Origin: Stenopsyche tienmushanensis
Taxonomy: Eukaryota; Arthropoda; Insecta; Trichoptera; Stenopsychidae
Assembly: GCA_008973525.1 (NCBI GenBank)
Contig: WACJ01000120.1
Coordinates: 620,001 to 684,000, forward strand
Direction: 5' to 3'
DNA: 64,000 nucleotides
Position numbers and translations under genes: made by a program. Below the pieces are notes generated by a model that did no database searches, was not told the origin of the DNA, and worked only from the letters and a program-made list of their open reading frames with translations. This document shows positions 48,750-61,073 of the stretch, in pieces (within the stretch, counting starts at the first letter, position 1; every line of letters starts with the position of its first letter).

Positions 48750-50700
48750 ACACTATTAGATATTTTTTTCGGCAGTTAAACGATAATTATTATAAGGAAA
48801 CAACATATTTATGATCTGACGACGCTTGGATATTCATTGTTTAATATTTAATATATTTTTATTGTTCTCTCATATTTGTGGGGATCGCGATTTCAACGAC
48901 TTGAAAACGTTGCTTTTTATTACCCCCTAGTGTTCAATTGCGTCTTCCCAAGTCGGTTTGAGCTTTTCTTGATGGTCTCTCATCATAGTTTTTATTAACG
49001 CTCTTGAAACTTTAATTCTATTTAAGCTAAAGATAAAACAGCAACGAAAAGGACCAGAAAAATAATCGAGTATTTCGACGGCAACCCTGTTGCAGAAACT
49101 CAAAACTAAATTAGCACACTAAAGCTCAAACATTTTAGTATATACACAAAAAGAGAAACCTTTTAAATTGAATCTCCCGCGTACTAATTAGAGATAATCT
49201 CGATTGATTTGCGTTATCCGTTGCCATTTGCGCCTGAAATGCTTCCCTTGTGTGAATTGTTGGAATGTTGAACAGCTCTCAATCTGATTTGCGTGGACAA
49301 ATTTATGAAAAAATCTGGAGCAAATTCAATCTTTGGCGAAGCAGACTACATCCTCTTTACTCCCGGATGCATCTACCGAGCTATCTCCATTTTATCCAAT
49401 AACATATTTCAGAATGAAGTCTGAAAATACTTTTTTTTTTAATCAATTCCGACATCTCGGGAAAGGAAATAATACAGATGGACGAAGCATATTTTTTTTA
49501 TAAAAATATGAAATTGGTTTTCATTCAAATATCCACATTGAAAATATTAAAAAATTTAATATAGCAACAAAATATGGGTATCCACAGACCGTACCTATCA
49601 GCAGATTGACGGACAATTAATTTGTCTCATGCGTAACTTGTCCAAGATAATTTATGTTTTTCTAAGCAATTGCGTCACATAAATGGGTCATCTCAGTATT
49701 TAAGATAAAATAACGTGTTAAACAAATTACCGTTCGAAATAGCTTGAAACAAATGTAATGTTTCAAGGATTTAAATCATATTTCAATCCCCTCGATCAAT
49801 TCCAATTTAAGACTTTATGATAAATCATATTTATAGGGTTAATTTTTATTGTATGTTAATCGGTTCTAAATTGATACAAAGTATGTATCATTGACTTACT
49901 AAAGATTTAGTAAGTTAAATTTTCTGGAAGGCATTAATTCATTGTTTATTAAAGCCATATATTTTTTTTTTAAATTGGGATATTTCACTTTTTGGTAAGA
50001 TTGGAAAGTAAATTAACCTATTAACTGCCAGCGAATTTAGAAATATTAGAAATTGCGTAAAATGTTCTTTGATTTATATATTTTATTGTCTAAAGGAGAC
50101 TTGTGTGTCCTAGGATATGTAAGTCTAATCTCATGCTGTCCTGCCTGCCTGTTTAGGATTGTCATAATTTCTAATAATTTAAGGATAGCTTGTCATTGTC
50201 GTTTATCGCCATTTGAACTATGCATTTGTAGTTATGTTTGGCATAAATTAGGGGCTGTTGCGATTTCCCTCGAACGCACTCGATTTATTTCGGTGTTCAT
50301 AATTGAAATCAATGGTCGGAAGACTTCCAGTATTTTCAATTTATTCTAAATCCATCCACCTTAGAACGAGTTGAGGTATAGATGCCTTCTCTTAGTGTTG
50401 TTCCGCCACATCTCCGGTGTGACGTAAGTTCAGAACTACTATCGTCGCCAATAAAAGGATGTCTCGCGCTTCAATACAATTATATCAGAAGAGGAAGGTA
50501 ATGTCTATTTTTTATAAATGCTTACTTTAACTCAATTTTGTGCAGCAAAAAGTAGGTCAAATCCAGGACGCCAATCTAATCTAATCTAATACCAACGTGA
50601 TTATTTTGAGTTGTTTGTTTTTTTTGAGCTATGCGAGATTTTCTTTGTCATTGTTGATTAATTGAGATATGATCTGCATTCGCATTAAAAAATGGTAATT
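48750..50700. other. AT-rich stretch; a short AATCT run
   Basis: Nothing supported except a (AATCT)n microsatellite at about 50573-50592 and a TTAACTGCCAGCG string at 50020 that resembles a piggyBac end without a partner. Confidence 0.4.
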
Positions 50701-50709
50701 ATCGGTTAG

Positions 50710-50990
50710 AATATGTTGGGGTGGATGTGCAGGGTGGGCTGGGGCAGGGTAGCTGGCAGTGGCGCGGCTGCGTGCCACAGAGCCTGGTCGATCGATACCA
50801 CCGAGAGCGTCGGCGGCGAGCACGGTTTCCCTTGGCAACAGGATGCCCGCTTCCCCTTCGCCCACCCTGTGCCTGCCACCCTTTTTTAACATTCCCCCCT
50901 TCCTTTTACATATTTTTCTCACAAAGCTCGCGATATTTACTAAGCCCCGCTCCCGCAGCCCGAGCTGGCGTCCGGGAGCGAAAATGGACC
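50710..50990. other. GC-rich island without clear exon
   Basis: A CpG-rich block with G-runs at the left and C-runs at the right stands out from AT-rich flanks. Frames on both strands are open but low in protein character (Arg/Pro/Ala-rich). No strong donor or acceptor borders it. Could be a promoter or untranslated exon; strand unknown. Confidence 0.3.
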
Positions 50991-51073
50991 GTGGATTTAC
51001 CTTCTTTTTTGTGTCTGTTTCGATGCCATGTACGAACGTAACGACCTTCGATTCGAACGACTTCCAGTTCTTA

Positions 51074-51093
51074 ATGAATCCCGAAAAAAATCG
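51074..51093. repeat. Short perfect hairpin
   Basis: ATCCCGA and TCGGGAT flank an A-run loop. Small and possibly fortuitous; resembles a simple stem-loop. Confidence 0.4.
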
Positions 51094-51409
51094 GGATCAC
51101 CCCCCAGATAAAATGCTACTATAGAAAATTGGGGGTTTCGTTTTACGCAACGGATGCGTTCCAGGTACGCTAATCGAAGTTTAGGAAAAGAGAACTCTTT
51201 TTTGAGAAAAATATGCCCGTCAATTTCACATTACATATTTAAAATTAGCATCAATTGCGCATCTTCTGAATCATCGTACTTCGGCTTATATTCAGCACCT
51301 TTAACATCTCAGGACATTGTCGATTTTTTCCCCATTATATTTCTAACATGAATGCTTTTGGTTTTTGATATTCTTCATTTCGATGATACTCCAAAAACAA
51401 AACTGTTTG

Positions 51410-51660
51410 AAAAGTTGATTTTATGCTATGGTTTTTTTCTTAGTTGTTAACGGAAATTGTTAGATAAAAGTCGAAACTGTGTTTGTATAATATATAATAA
51501 AAACTGGTCTAATGGTTGTTCACACAGATAGTAGAGGAGGTGAGTAGCATGTCTATAATATATACGACGGAAACAGAGTTATTATAAACCACCGACCCAC
51601 TGCCGGTTGGAGTTTCACTTTTAGTGACGTTCAAACCAATTTACCATACCCCGCATATAT
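51410..51660 (+). repeat. R1 dispersed element, copy 7 (5' end lost)
   Basis: Starts at AAAGTTGATTTTATGC and keeps GTTAACGGAAATTGTTAG, TAATATATAATAAAA, CTGGTCTAATGGTTG, GGAGTTTCACTTTTAGTGACG and TTTACCATACCCCGC. The opening palindrome and closing motif are missing. Confidence 0.75.
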
Positions 51661-52930
51661 ATCAGTCCTCTTTTTGTACGGGGATACGTTCCAAAGACAA
51701 TCGTTAAAAAAAGACGATGTGTCCATATAAAAATGCTACATAGGTTTTACTACTTAACACATTTTATACGGGGTCAGTTAATCATATACTTGTACCGAGC
51801 ATCTCCGTGTCTTTTCCGCACGATGCGGCACTTTCGAGTACGATATTTTATCATTTATTTTTCTATTCAATATTTGTAATAGAATTTTGATAGAGGGATT
51901 GTCGTTTGGCTTTACATTGATGTAACTTGTCAGAATTTGAGCCGTAACTGATTGTGTTGTTCCAACCCAATATTTGCCGACTAGGTAAATAAATATAGTA
52001 TTTCAATTTCAGAAATTTATCATGTGTATTCATGTCGCCCAATCACAGTTATGCTCGATAGCGATTGGTTTTTCATTTAAGTCAGATTGTAGTCTCCCGC
52101 AAAATATGTGTTAAAATCAATGCAAACTGTTAAATCCTTAACACAATCCTTAACACATCCTTAACGCCATAGTACATTTTGCATGAACAGCCTACAAAAA
52201 TTACATTGCCATACAAATACAATTATGTATGGTGAATTTTCTGTTTACGAGTTGTTACTCTATAGCCATAAATACTACAAGGACTTCTGTCTGTATCTTC
52301 TGTGCGCGAAAATAGACGACTGGATAGGTTCCATGTATAAATTAATCGAGACACCCAATGGCTTCGATAGAAATACGAGCGCTTGTTTACTCATTTTTCA
52401 CGCTGTTTAATCGTGGATGTTTTATTAAAATAAAATGTTGTAAGAAGGGAGACTACTATGCTTGGCCACGTCGTAAAAGAAATAAAGTGGCTGGATAAAT
52501 TGATAGCGGAACAAAAACGGAGGTCGGTATCGATATCGATGAGAATAGGGACCTAGTTTAACCTTTGCGATCCACTTTGAGACGTCGATTTTGTTCCGAT
52601 GTGAATTGACTGTATGTCGAATGTAAATTCAAATGTTTATATTTAGCAGAGATCTTAAATCCGATGATCATTTTTTACTCCTTTCTCTTTGGTAGAAATG
52701 TTTTTATGATCCTTTACAATATTCAGTCTGCCTTCTAGAAATAAGGTCGTTAATCAGATTTACGCATGCACTTGAGAACATCTTCTTTTCTATATTTGTT
52801 TGTGCAAACGTGACAGCAGTCATATTAGAACCTGACTCTAATGATAAATGCTTTGTGAGGATTTTACACTGGCAAAATATTAGGGAACCTAGGAAGAATT
52901 TAAATGAGTATTTTTTATTTGTATATGTTA
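51661..52930. other. AT-rich stretch; small CCTTAACAC tandem
   Basis: Three CCTTAAC(A)C units lie at about 52135-52165. TTAACCTTTGCGATCC at 52558 resembles a piggyBac end, unpaired. No gene recognised. Confidence 0.4.
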
Positions 52931-53139
52931 TAGAGACACTACGGACATGCGCGTGCCGCCTTTGCTGTGTGTGTTTGTATACGTAGGATAAAGCGGCCAC
53001 TAGACCAGTAGCGCGCTTATTTTATTATATATTACACAAACAATTCCATTTCCAAATACAATTTTTTTTCAATACAATTTTCGGCAAAGATCAATTAGGA
53101 GCTAAGATATTTCGCTTCTACTGCGCGAGATAAGCACAT
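52931..53139 (-). repeat. R1 dispersed element, copy 8 (inverted, truncated)
   Basis: On + reads ATGCGCGTGCCGCC, a TGTGTGTG run, CCACTAGACCAGTAGCGCGC, TATTTTATTATATATTACAC and CTTCTACTGCGCGAGAT. The 3' third of the element (TTTCACTTTTCGTGACG side) is absent. Confidence 0.75.
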
Positions 53140-54090
53140 TTTTTATAAAATGATTTTGTCTTAATTTGGTGGAACCGGTCTTTGAGAAATCGGAGGCATG
53201 TGAACAAACTCATCACCGAAGATATGACCCATACAGTTCACACCTTGCGGTTTGTTTTAAGAAATTGCGTGCTCCGCGGTGTCGGTTGGAACTTTCATAT
53301 TTCATTTCATGAAGCTCTTTACGACGCGGTTGAATGCGAAGAGTGCTCGTGTTTTCCGTCAACGTTTGCTGTATTCACTAAAAATGATATGCAAGTAGGC
53401 GTCGCTTGCATATCAGCTTTAGAACGGATTGTTCTTTTCATCCGGATAACCATCATTCAAAACGATTCCTCGAGATGAATTCTTCTATTGCAACCGACTC
53501 GATGTCACTAAGGTTCGTTCGACCTTTTGATCGATCAATTTGCATCAGATATTCAGGTCAACTTTATCATACAGCTCGTTTTTAATGACATGCAATTGCA
53601 ATTAGCGCATTATTTATCCTAACTTGGAAAAACGTTCTCGATAATCATTTTTGATATTTAAGCACTTGCATATGAATGCATATTGCTCAATTAAGGTCGC
53701 TCAATCGAAGTTACAAGCAAAAAAGTGTATAGTGTCTCGAATATATATAGTATTGAATTGATGTTAACTATTTTACCATTATAAAGTTTTAAAACAAACT
53801 ATATTAAACTGCGTTTAAAAAATGTCTTGTTAAAATCGAATTTATTGATATGATTTTAGAAAAATAAGCTTTTTTCAACATTCTCTTAATTTTTAGTGGT
53901 ATTGATTGTGTGTAAAGATACCGTATTTGTTATCAGATTCTATAGGAGTCTTTTAGGGAAAGGATTTTTCATGTGGCGGTTAACCATTTGCCTTCTACAT
54001 TTTTAACCAGAAGTGAATCCATAAGTGAGTAGCAATGTTTTAACGATTGTTGCACATCCAATCATTCACAACTTTATTAATCGCATCATT
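53140..54090. other. No assigned feature; one unsupported open frame
   Basis: A + frame at 53182-53478 (98 codons, no ATG) is Cys-containing and GC-richer than its flanks, but shows no splice boundary or known motif on either strand. The rest is AT-rich. Confidence 0.3.
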
Positions 54091-54184
54091 ATTTACTTTT
54101 TCAGATCCAGTAAATCTAGATCGAGACGTTCGATCGGAAATATTAATATTTCTACTATCTTCCAAATTTTTTGGTATGGTAAAA

Positions 54185-54265
54185 TCATTTCCCATATTAT
54201 GGATTCGAACCCGAAACAATATAATAAGAATCTAGGTTTAGAGTCCATCTGACCAAAAATTTCCA
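54185..54265 (-). repeat. tRNA-like, possible SINE head
   Basis: On the minus strand TGGTCAGATGG (resembling a pol III A box) is followed, 33 nt later, by an exact B box, GGTTCGAATCC. That is normal tRNA spacing. The arms around the B box do not pair as a working T stem, so it is not a functional tRNA. I infer a tRNA-derived SINE or decayed tRNA. Confidence 0.4.
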
Positions 54266-54629
54266 GTTCAAAACGCCCGATTGTCGATTTAAATTTGTCG
54301 AATTTGAATTTATTTTTCAAAGCGAATAGAATTCAAGCTTGTTCATGATCTGTCGTATTTTAATACACCCTTAACTGTCATGAAGAGCAGAACTAACGTT
54401 TTAATAACTTTTTCAGTTATTATTTATCATTTGAAAATACAGACGTGGGCCATAAAGATTTAAATTCGTTTTTGGTCGCCTTTATTGCACCTCATATGGA
54501 ACGGAGTAATATTGGTAACACTAATTTTGGCGAATCCAATATTCATACAATTGTCGATAATCGCAAACAATACTATCCATTATTTAAATATTATTATCTG
54601 AGAATCTTACGTTGTTAATTTTTTTAAGA

Positions 54630-54912
54630 ATGAGAAGTGAAACTTCTATAGCGCTTAAAAAAAATGATTTTGTGCATTGCTTTTTTACCATTTGTTAACG
54701 GAAATTGTTAGCTAAAATATTGCGCTGTGGTTTGTATAATATATAATAAAATAGGCGCACTCTTGATCTTGTGGTTGTTTTATGCTACATAAATAGTAGA
54801 GTCGGAGAAACGATTTTCCATATCTTTCCGACAAACTGCCGTCTGGCGTTTCATTTTTCGTGACGTTCAAGTCACTTTGGCGTACAATGCCTACACTAGT
54901 TTCATTTTTTTT
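54630..54912 (+). repeat. R1 dispersed element, copy 9
   Basis: Begins TGAGAAGTGAAACTTCTATA and keeps TTTGTTAACGGAAATTG, TATATAATAAAATAGGCGC, GATCTTGTGGTTG and CATTTTTCGTGACGTTC. The middle GCGCATGCG part is lost. It ends CTAGTTTCATTTTTT. Confidence 0.8.
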
Positions 54913-54914
54913 TA

Positions 54915-55440
54915 AAATGTGGACGACTTCAAATTTATATTTTTGTCCAAGGAATGAGTCTCTTTTGAAACGTAGCTAGTTAATAATTTTGTACTATTAT
55001 TTTTTCTTTAGAAATAACATAATCGTTGAAATTTCGCTTAAATAAGCAAAATAATATTTTGCAATTTTATAAATGAGTTCTCAGGAGAGGTGATTTACTA
55101 GCGCAAATGGTTCAATTAATAAATTTGAACAAAAATTTGTTACTCTAATTCAACAAAATACTCTGAGACTTGTCAGCTGTGTTTTTCATTAAATTTGCCT
55201 CCCTATTTGTGAAATTATTTGCGTTTGACTACTCCAATCCTCTCGTCGAGAACGTGATATTTTAAAAATCTCAGCGTGGTTTTCGTTCAATCTTGTGTAA
55301 ATATTGATCACTCGGAGCGAAAGCTCGTATATATGTGGGATTTAAAAATATCCCTTGGATATCACATTTCGATTGTTTCGGGATGTCATGGAATCCCTCA
55401 CAAAGATCGACGCCGTCTTTGTTTCGATGGCATCTCGATG
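54915..55440. other. AT-rich stretch without a recognisable feature
   Basis: No supported gene or repeat seen. Confidence 0.4.
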
Positions 55441-55749
55441 TCATGTAGAGATTTTGAGTCTTTCATGAAATGACAATATAATGGCGGTGGCGTCCATTCG
55501 CGTGATCCTAATGGAGAAATTGACAAACGTGACCATAATTAAATTTTCAAACACATCGGCGACACCAGTGCAACTAACACAATGAACGCCCCGATAATTG
55601 AACGCGTCCTCCGCCTCCTCAGGACCGTATTCAATTTTCCAATTATAACATCTCCATAATGTCTGTTGGATGGGCATGTACGAGTATACGATGGGTTCCC
55701 TATTTGATTTGTGAATTTGCTGAAATTGAGTGGATGTTTTATATTTCAT
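55441..55749 (-). CDS. Unrecognised open frame / candidate exon (102 residues from ATG)
   Basis: A minus-strand frame from ATG (55749) to TGA. It carries NREPIVYSYMPIQQTLWRCY, then EYGPEEAEDAFNYRGVHCVS, and a hydrophobic stretch FENLIMVTFVNFSI near residue 75 that is short for a membrane span. Codon choice is GC-richer than the flanks, notably around the EEAEDA segment. No polyadenylation signal or decisive splice site was identified. It is on the same strand as candidate exons A and B but 10 kb away. Family not recognised; may be an exon, a decayed gene piece or chance. Confidence 0.3.
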   Translation of the reverse strand: MKYKTSTQFQQIHKSNREPIVYSYMPIQQTLWRCYNWKIEYGPEEAEDAFNYRGVHCVSCTGVADVFENLIMVTFVNFSIRITRMDATAIILSFHERLKIST

Positions 55750-55809
55750 TCCTATTGTTAAATTGCATGAAATTTTGCATATCTTCGAATCGATACAATT
55801 GACGTGCAC

Positions 55810-56585
55810 GATGCCTTAACCGGTAAAAAGCCAATTATTTCATCATTTCAACTACCATCCATTGTAATGATAGTCCACTCAGCTATAATATTTCAGTTAT
55901 TCTTTTCAGTAGCGAAGGGTCATTATGGCTGAAACACTTCAGAATAACGCCAATAAGCTTTTGTTCACAATTGCAGAAATATAAAAGGCAAATGACTGCA
56001 CTCGTGTAAAATTAGCTTCAATATCTCGAACATTATTATCAGAGAACGGCGAATAGTAATATACAAGAAGGACTTCTAGGGAATTCTAAATGCATTTTAT
56101 TGTTTACGTTTTAGGTCGCCATACCAGCATGAACGTTGAATTGTTCTCTGTCTCAAATTTATAAACACAAGGAACAGATATTGTATATATCCATTATGCG
56201 TACAAAATAATTTCAACCCTTCTCATAAGAACGCGTCTGAATGTTGTATTCTATGGGGATCTTGGATAATTATCCCACGAGATAAGACTTGAAGTAAGAT
56301 TTACAGACTACAAAAGATGTGGGGATACATTCGAACACTTCAAACGTTTCATACATTGCGTAGTTTTATTTCGAAATACTATAAAATATTAGGTAATCGT
56401 GTTTTGAATGTTGTTTTCTTAATGGAGCGAGCAATTGGATTCAACATATAATTTCCGAGCATGCAACCTTCTTACGTCATTCGGCTGATTTTATTAAACA
56501 TATTTTATAAAAATGTAAAGTGTTAGATTTTGTACGCTCATTATAAAGGTTCTGGCTCAAATCCATATTGAGAAGGAAAGTAATT
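55810..56585. other. AT-rich stretch without a recognisable feature
   Basis: Nothing supported. Confidence 0.4.
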
Positions 56586-56950
56586 GTGTGAGATTCGCGC
56601 GGTAAAAGTGAAACATTTTAGCTTCTAGAAAAAGTTTATTTTATAAATTGCTCTTTTCCATTTATTAACGGAAATTGTTGGATGAAACATTGCGCCGTCT
56701 GTTGTGTAATATATAATAAAATAAGCGTGCTACTGGTGTAGTAGTTGCTTTATGCAAATTACAGACACATTTGCGATATAGACGGCGTGGCGCATGCGCA
56801 TAGCGTGTCAATGATGTATGCGACAGAGACGGAGAGATGTCAAATGATTCTCCATCTCTTTTCGACCTACTGCCGCTTATAATTTTCCTATTCAAAGTTC
56901 AAATGTTCAAACCAAATACTGTGCCTATACACGTTTCACATTTTAAAAAA
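56586..56950 (+). repeat. R1 dispersed element, copy 10 (near full length)
   Basis: Opens TGTGAGATTCGCGCGG, then AAAAGTGAAAC, TTATTAACGGAAATTGTTG, TAATATATAATAAAATAAGC, GGTGTAGTAGTTGC, GCGCATGCGCATAGCG, TCTTTTCGACCTACTGCCG. It ends CACGTTTCACATTTT. The 3' TTTCACTTTTCG segment is altered. Confidence 0.85.
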
Positions 56951-59035
56951 ATCTGAAGTCTCTCAAAACTGTGTATATTGTTATAAAAAATGTGTATATT
57001 CTATCAACCAGTTAAATTTAAATGTATTAATCTACACTGTTAATTGATTTTATATATATACCCTTTATCGGACATAAGTCATCTTCATAGGAATCATTCT
57101 ATAGCGATTGTTTTCCCAATATGAATCAATTAGGATAAATCTTTTTGAATGGAACAATTTGACAGGCGAATTGTTTAATTGGTCGTTATAGTAGTTCAAA
57201 ATCATTAATTCATAATCGTACTCTATTTATAGTCTAAGTATTTATATTTTCAGAAACAGAAAACAGGATAAGCTCTAATCGATTGGGAATATGTTGTTTA
57301 TGTCGGTTTTGACAATCTTGTCACGGAGTCACTTCTTGTGATATTTGGGTTATGCGAATATATAATATAAACTCATTTGAATTTTTATGCCTTATTTCCC
57401 ATAATTACATCATTAAGAACAGGACGCGTTCGATTCGATTATAAATTTGCAATAATAACGCAGTCTAGAATCATCCTTAATTTGGTTCCAATCGATTAAT
57501 TGAATTGATTCAATATATTGTGTTGTAACTCAAGAAGATCTTATTTATAAGCAGCTTTTCGCTCGAATCAAGATGGCTGCTAAGGTAACTTTAACAATAA
57601 GTTTACTAGAATGGCGTGCATTATTTGCTGATACATTTTTGAAATATTATTCGTTTTCATAATAGACATTAGTTTGCAATATTCAAGCTAACGAGCTTAT
57701 ATTTTATCTGGCTCAAATTGCAACGTCATTCAGCCATAAATGGGAACTGCCTTTGTTAGCATATAGTATGTGCTACAGTTGCATTACCTTATAATTATCG
57801 GGGTGCTAATGGACGTGTGCAGGGTATCGTCGTTCATTTTTTAAACTACCTTTTAGTCATAATTAATTAAAATTATACGATTTAATTTTTGAATATGTGG
57901 TCAAATTAAGACTTGGACTTTTCATTTGCATGCCGATATGGTATTGACATCCGTAGATTAGTGAGTTATTTTTTTTAAAATTAAGTGTACAGTAATTATC
58001 AGTTTGTATTTAGATTGAAGAAATTATAATTAAAAAAAACCAGTGGCTTTCAACAAGATTTTATCTTTGACTTTGAATGTAATAATTTCATATCATCGTC
58101 TGTGCTTTTCTTTAAGAAATTTGATAAAGTGTTTTCGATTGCTTCGTATTGCGCTACATCCATGTATTCAAATTTCGAGCAAATAATGAAATAGGGCAGG
58201 ACTTGTGTACCAGTTTTCGATGAATAAGCAGCGTCTCTTTCCCAGATAATCTTTCAATTTAATGTTTCACACCCTAATTTGAATAAATAACAATATGTAT
58301 GTTATTTGAAATTAATACTTTGGCATTGAAAATAGACAATTAGTAGAGTACGGCCATATTAATATTAGGGTTAATGGAGCTTCGACGTGATATTATGTCG
58401 CGATTAATTTCTAATAATTGAGATCCTTGATGTTTCATCAAGGTATTCTGCTATGTGTTAATTGCATGATCAAAATTTCGCTGAAAGTCGTAATTATGTA
58501 TGACTTCACCGTAGGATTTTGTTTCGATATTTGAACTCATTGCCGCGTGAAATATGTTTCTAGTACATTGTACTGAATTTTGTATTTGTATCGAGAAGCT
58601 TATTTTGTTGATAACGAAAGAAGTTTTACTAATAAACGCCTAAACGTCGTTCTGATCTCATGAATAGTAGTCCCAATCGAATATTCAATATTTGAATATA
58701 TTTACCCTTTTTTCAATATTCGTAAATTACAATATATATAAAATTAATCATTTTATAATAAAATAATTTAGGAAGTTAAAACAAGATGTAACTCGAAGAG
58801 TATGATGGTAAAAAGATTTCTTTTTACTCTCTGAATCAGTCAACAAATTACTAAAGGATTTGAAATCGGAAATTATTACTGATTTGGAAGTACATATATA
58901 TTTTTTCAGAAAATGTTCGATGTTCTGCCTATCGAAATTGTAACAAAGAAATGCAAAAAGAAAAAAATAAGTAAAACTATGTTACTGTATATCAAAACGT
59001 AAATAAAAGAAAGAAGAAATGCAATGCTAATCACT
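56951..59035. other. AT-rich stretch without a recognisable feature
   Basis: Nothing supported. The string around 58680-58730 is rich in TATTCAATATTTGAATA-like palindromes, similar in style to the ATTCGAATA repeat. Confidence 0.4.
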
Positions 59036-59165
59036 TTAACTTTTTGTGTACCGTCAACACATATGCTGTGTTTTTGCGAAAAATTTACCCGAAGTCCGTA
59101 CGTAATTTATTTCGTTTTTTAAAAAAATGCGAACTACAAAAATATCAACGGACACAAAGAGTTAA
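59036..59165. mobile_element. 122-bp MITE with TTAA flanks
   Basis: TTAA flanks both sides (59036-59039, 59162-59165). The left end is CTTTTTGTGTACCGTCAACA; the inverted right end begins CTCTTTGTGTCCGTTGATA. The arms remain partly complementary toward the centre (TTTTTGCGAAAAA-like against TGCGAACTACAAAAA), so the element can fold as a long imperfect hairpin. Confidence 0.55.
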
Positions 59166-59457
59166 TATTATACACTTAAAACTTTTTTTGTGCGGTAGAT
59201 GCCTTCCGCGGAAAATCGAACAAGTGAAAATGCGTTCAATGGATTTAAAAAACCGCATAACTTTGAAATAGGTATATAAAATATATCCAAAATCGCATAA
59301 AAAAAGTTAACAAAAAAAAAAAACAGGAAAACAATAAGGCAAATAAAAAATAACGTTTTTAGTAACATTTAAAGGACGTCTTGCATCATTGGTGAAATTT
59401 TAAGAAGAGAAATACTAATTATTTTTATTAAAAACTATTATCGCTGTATGATAATTT

Positions 59458-59574
59458 TCATTGCGATTTTCGACATGACTCAAAATCGCTCTCTTTTTCG
59501 GAAGAAATAGTAAACTCAGTGTCAATGTCATCATTGTTCAGTGTAGAGGTTTTCTTTCCAACAATATAATTCAT
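59458..59574 (-). pseudogene. Acidic piggyBac-like N-terminal fragment
   Basis: A 38-codon ATG-to-TGA frame on the minus strand. It contains NNDDIDTEFTISSEKESDFE, an acidic Ser-rich stretch like piggyBac transposase N-termini and like SQSDFESSDEFSSD in the relic at 47 kb. About 400 bp upstream, at 59973, is a CACTTTACCGTCCGG end of the piggyBac-style CACTTTA family, next to TTGA (mutated TTAA). I infer the 5' part of a deleted piggyBac copy reading leftward. No catalytic part was found. Confidence 0.4.
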
Positions 59575-59939
59575 AATCAGTGAATATGTCACTATAGTCT
59601 CTAACTAAAACAAAATCATTACAAAATGGTGACTGTTTAAAAAAAAATTCAGTCAAGTCATTTTTTGGCCTTATTTTGTCACAGTTTTCTTTAAATAGTC
59701 AACAAATAAATTTTGTAAGTATAAGAGAGTTATAATAGACTTTTTTTTATACTCATGAAGTATGTCGCGTGAAAATCCGCCGGTTAAATCTTAACCGCGT
59801 TTACGCGGGTTAAAAATGACGTAATGTCGTATGAACACGAAATTATATTATTTTTTTAACAAATGCATCTCACTGTTATTAGCTGGCTTAAGAATTATGT
59901 CAATTCTACGAAAGAAGTAGTGTTTTATGCCTTTTTTGC

Positions 59940-59977
59940 GAAGTTCAATACGGACATTCCGGACGGTAAAGTGTTGA
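59940..59977 (-). repeat. piggyBac-style terminus (CACTTTA family)
   Basis: Read on the minus strand: TTGA|CACTTTACCGTCCGG. It matches the end at 63711 (CACTTTACGGTCCG) and the MITE ends at 22855/23083. It probably bounds the fragment at 59458-59574; the left boundary is uncertain. Confidence 0.45.
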
Positions 59978-59979
59978 TA

Positions 59980-61073
59980 TGTTTACAATTGTAAGCATAT
60001 TTTTATTAAAAGCTGCAAATCTTTACGTGTGGTTGGATTTGATGAACTATTTTAAATTCTAAATGTAGTTCATACGTAGGACAAAATAATTTTACAGAAA
60101 CATTTTTTCGCGTTTCTAAGTGTTCCCGGGAATGGCCTACATTTCCTACAAATAGACAAAAGCTTTTGGGGTTTATTGGTTATCATCAAGAAGTTCTTAT
60201 ATCATCGGTATTGCTCTCTTCGCGAATTTTATTCGATTGCATTTTAAATACAATTCTGGTTTCCACTTCATATACATCTATGCAATGGATGTTCTCGTTT
60301 CGACCGATAAATCATTTCAGCGCTTCGTAAATGCCTTTGTTACTATTCATGTGGACGAAAGTGTTTCTAGATTTAAATTTGCCCATTCATATTTACTAAC
60401 TGTTTATTGAATTTTTATGCGCATTCTCACAATGTGCATATTTAAAGAAGGGCCCTTCTTAAAATCAACTATTTCGGAACTGACGTACATAAATGCGGCA
60501 GTTCTCTCGTTAAAATTGATTGTTTCGAAAATGATTGCTCTCCTTTGTGTACCGAAGTGCAATAAATATGCGTTGCTCGTGACATTTTTTTAATTATCCA
60601 ATCGTTCCCAACAGACGACGGAATACCCGGTTAAGCTTTTTTAAATTGAAGCATGTCACGACGCTATATTTTTATTTGTTGTGTATCCTTTAATACTTTT
60701 AGTTGGTTTTATATTTTATTAACGTCAGGTAATTAGATACCTCAAGCTTAACAAGATCAAATTCAACTTGAATTCCATGAAAATTTATCACAAGTTTAAA
60801 GATTCCCAACAAGCAAATGAGTCTTTAGCATAAATCCAAAATATGATAATACTTTCATTTATTTATTAAATAAAAAGTTAGTTAATAACTCATTTTTTAG
60901 TATGCCTTATGTTATACATATGCGAGTCAGTTATTCTCTAAAAACAAGCTTGTAAATGCATCCAAACACATCGAAATTAAAGAGGTTCGCCTACCGTGCC
61001 CTGTTTAAAACACTCAGGTAATAATTCCGATTCAGTCCAACTTAAAAAGTAAAAAGGGTATACGGTCAAGAAA
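59980..61073. other. AT-rich stretch; one 16-bp palindrome
   Basis: AAGAAGGGCCCTTCTT at 60445-60460 is a perfect palindrome. No gene recognised. Confidence 0.4.

Noticed and set aside
53182..53478. 98-codon + frame as a gene
   Set aside because: No start codon context, splice sites or known motif; kept only as a remark.
54047..54320. Overlapping open frames on both strands
   Set aside because: They lie over the tRNA-like segment, have no motif and look like chance AT-rich frames.
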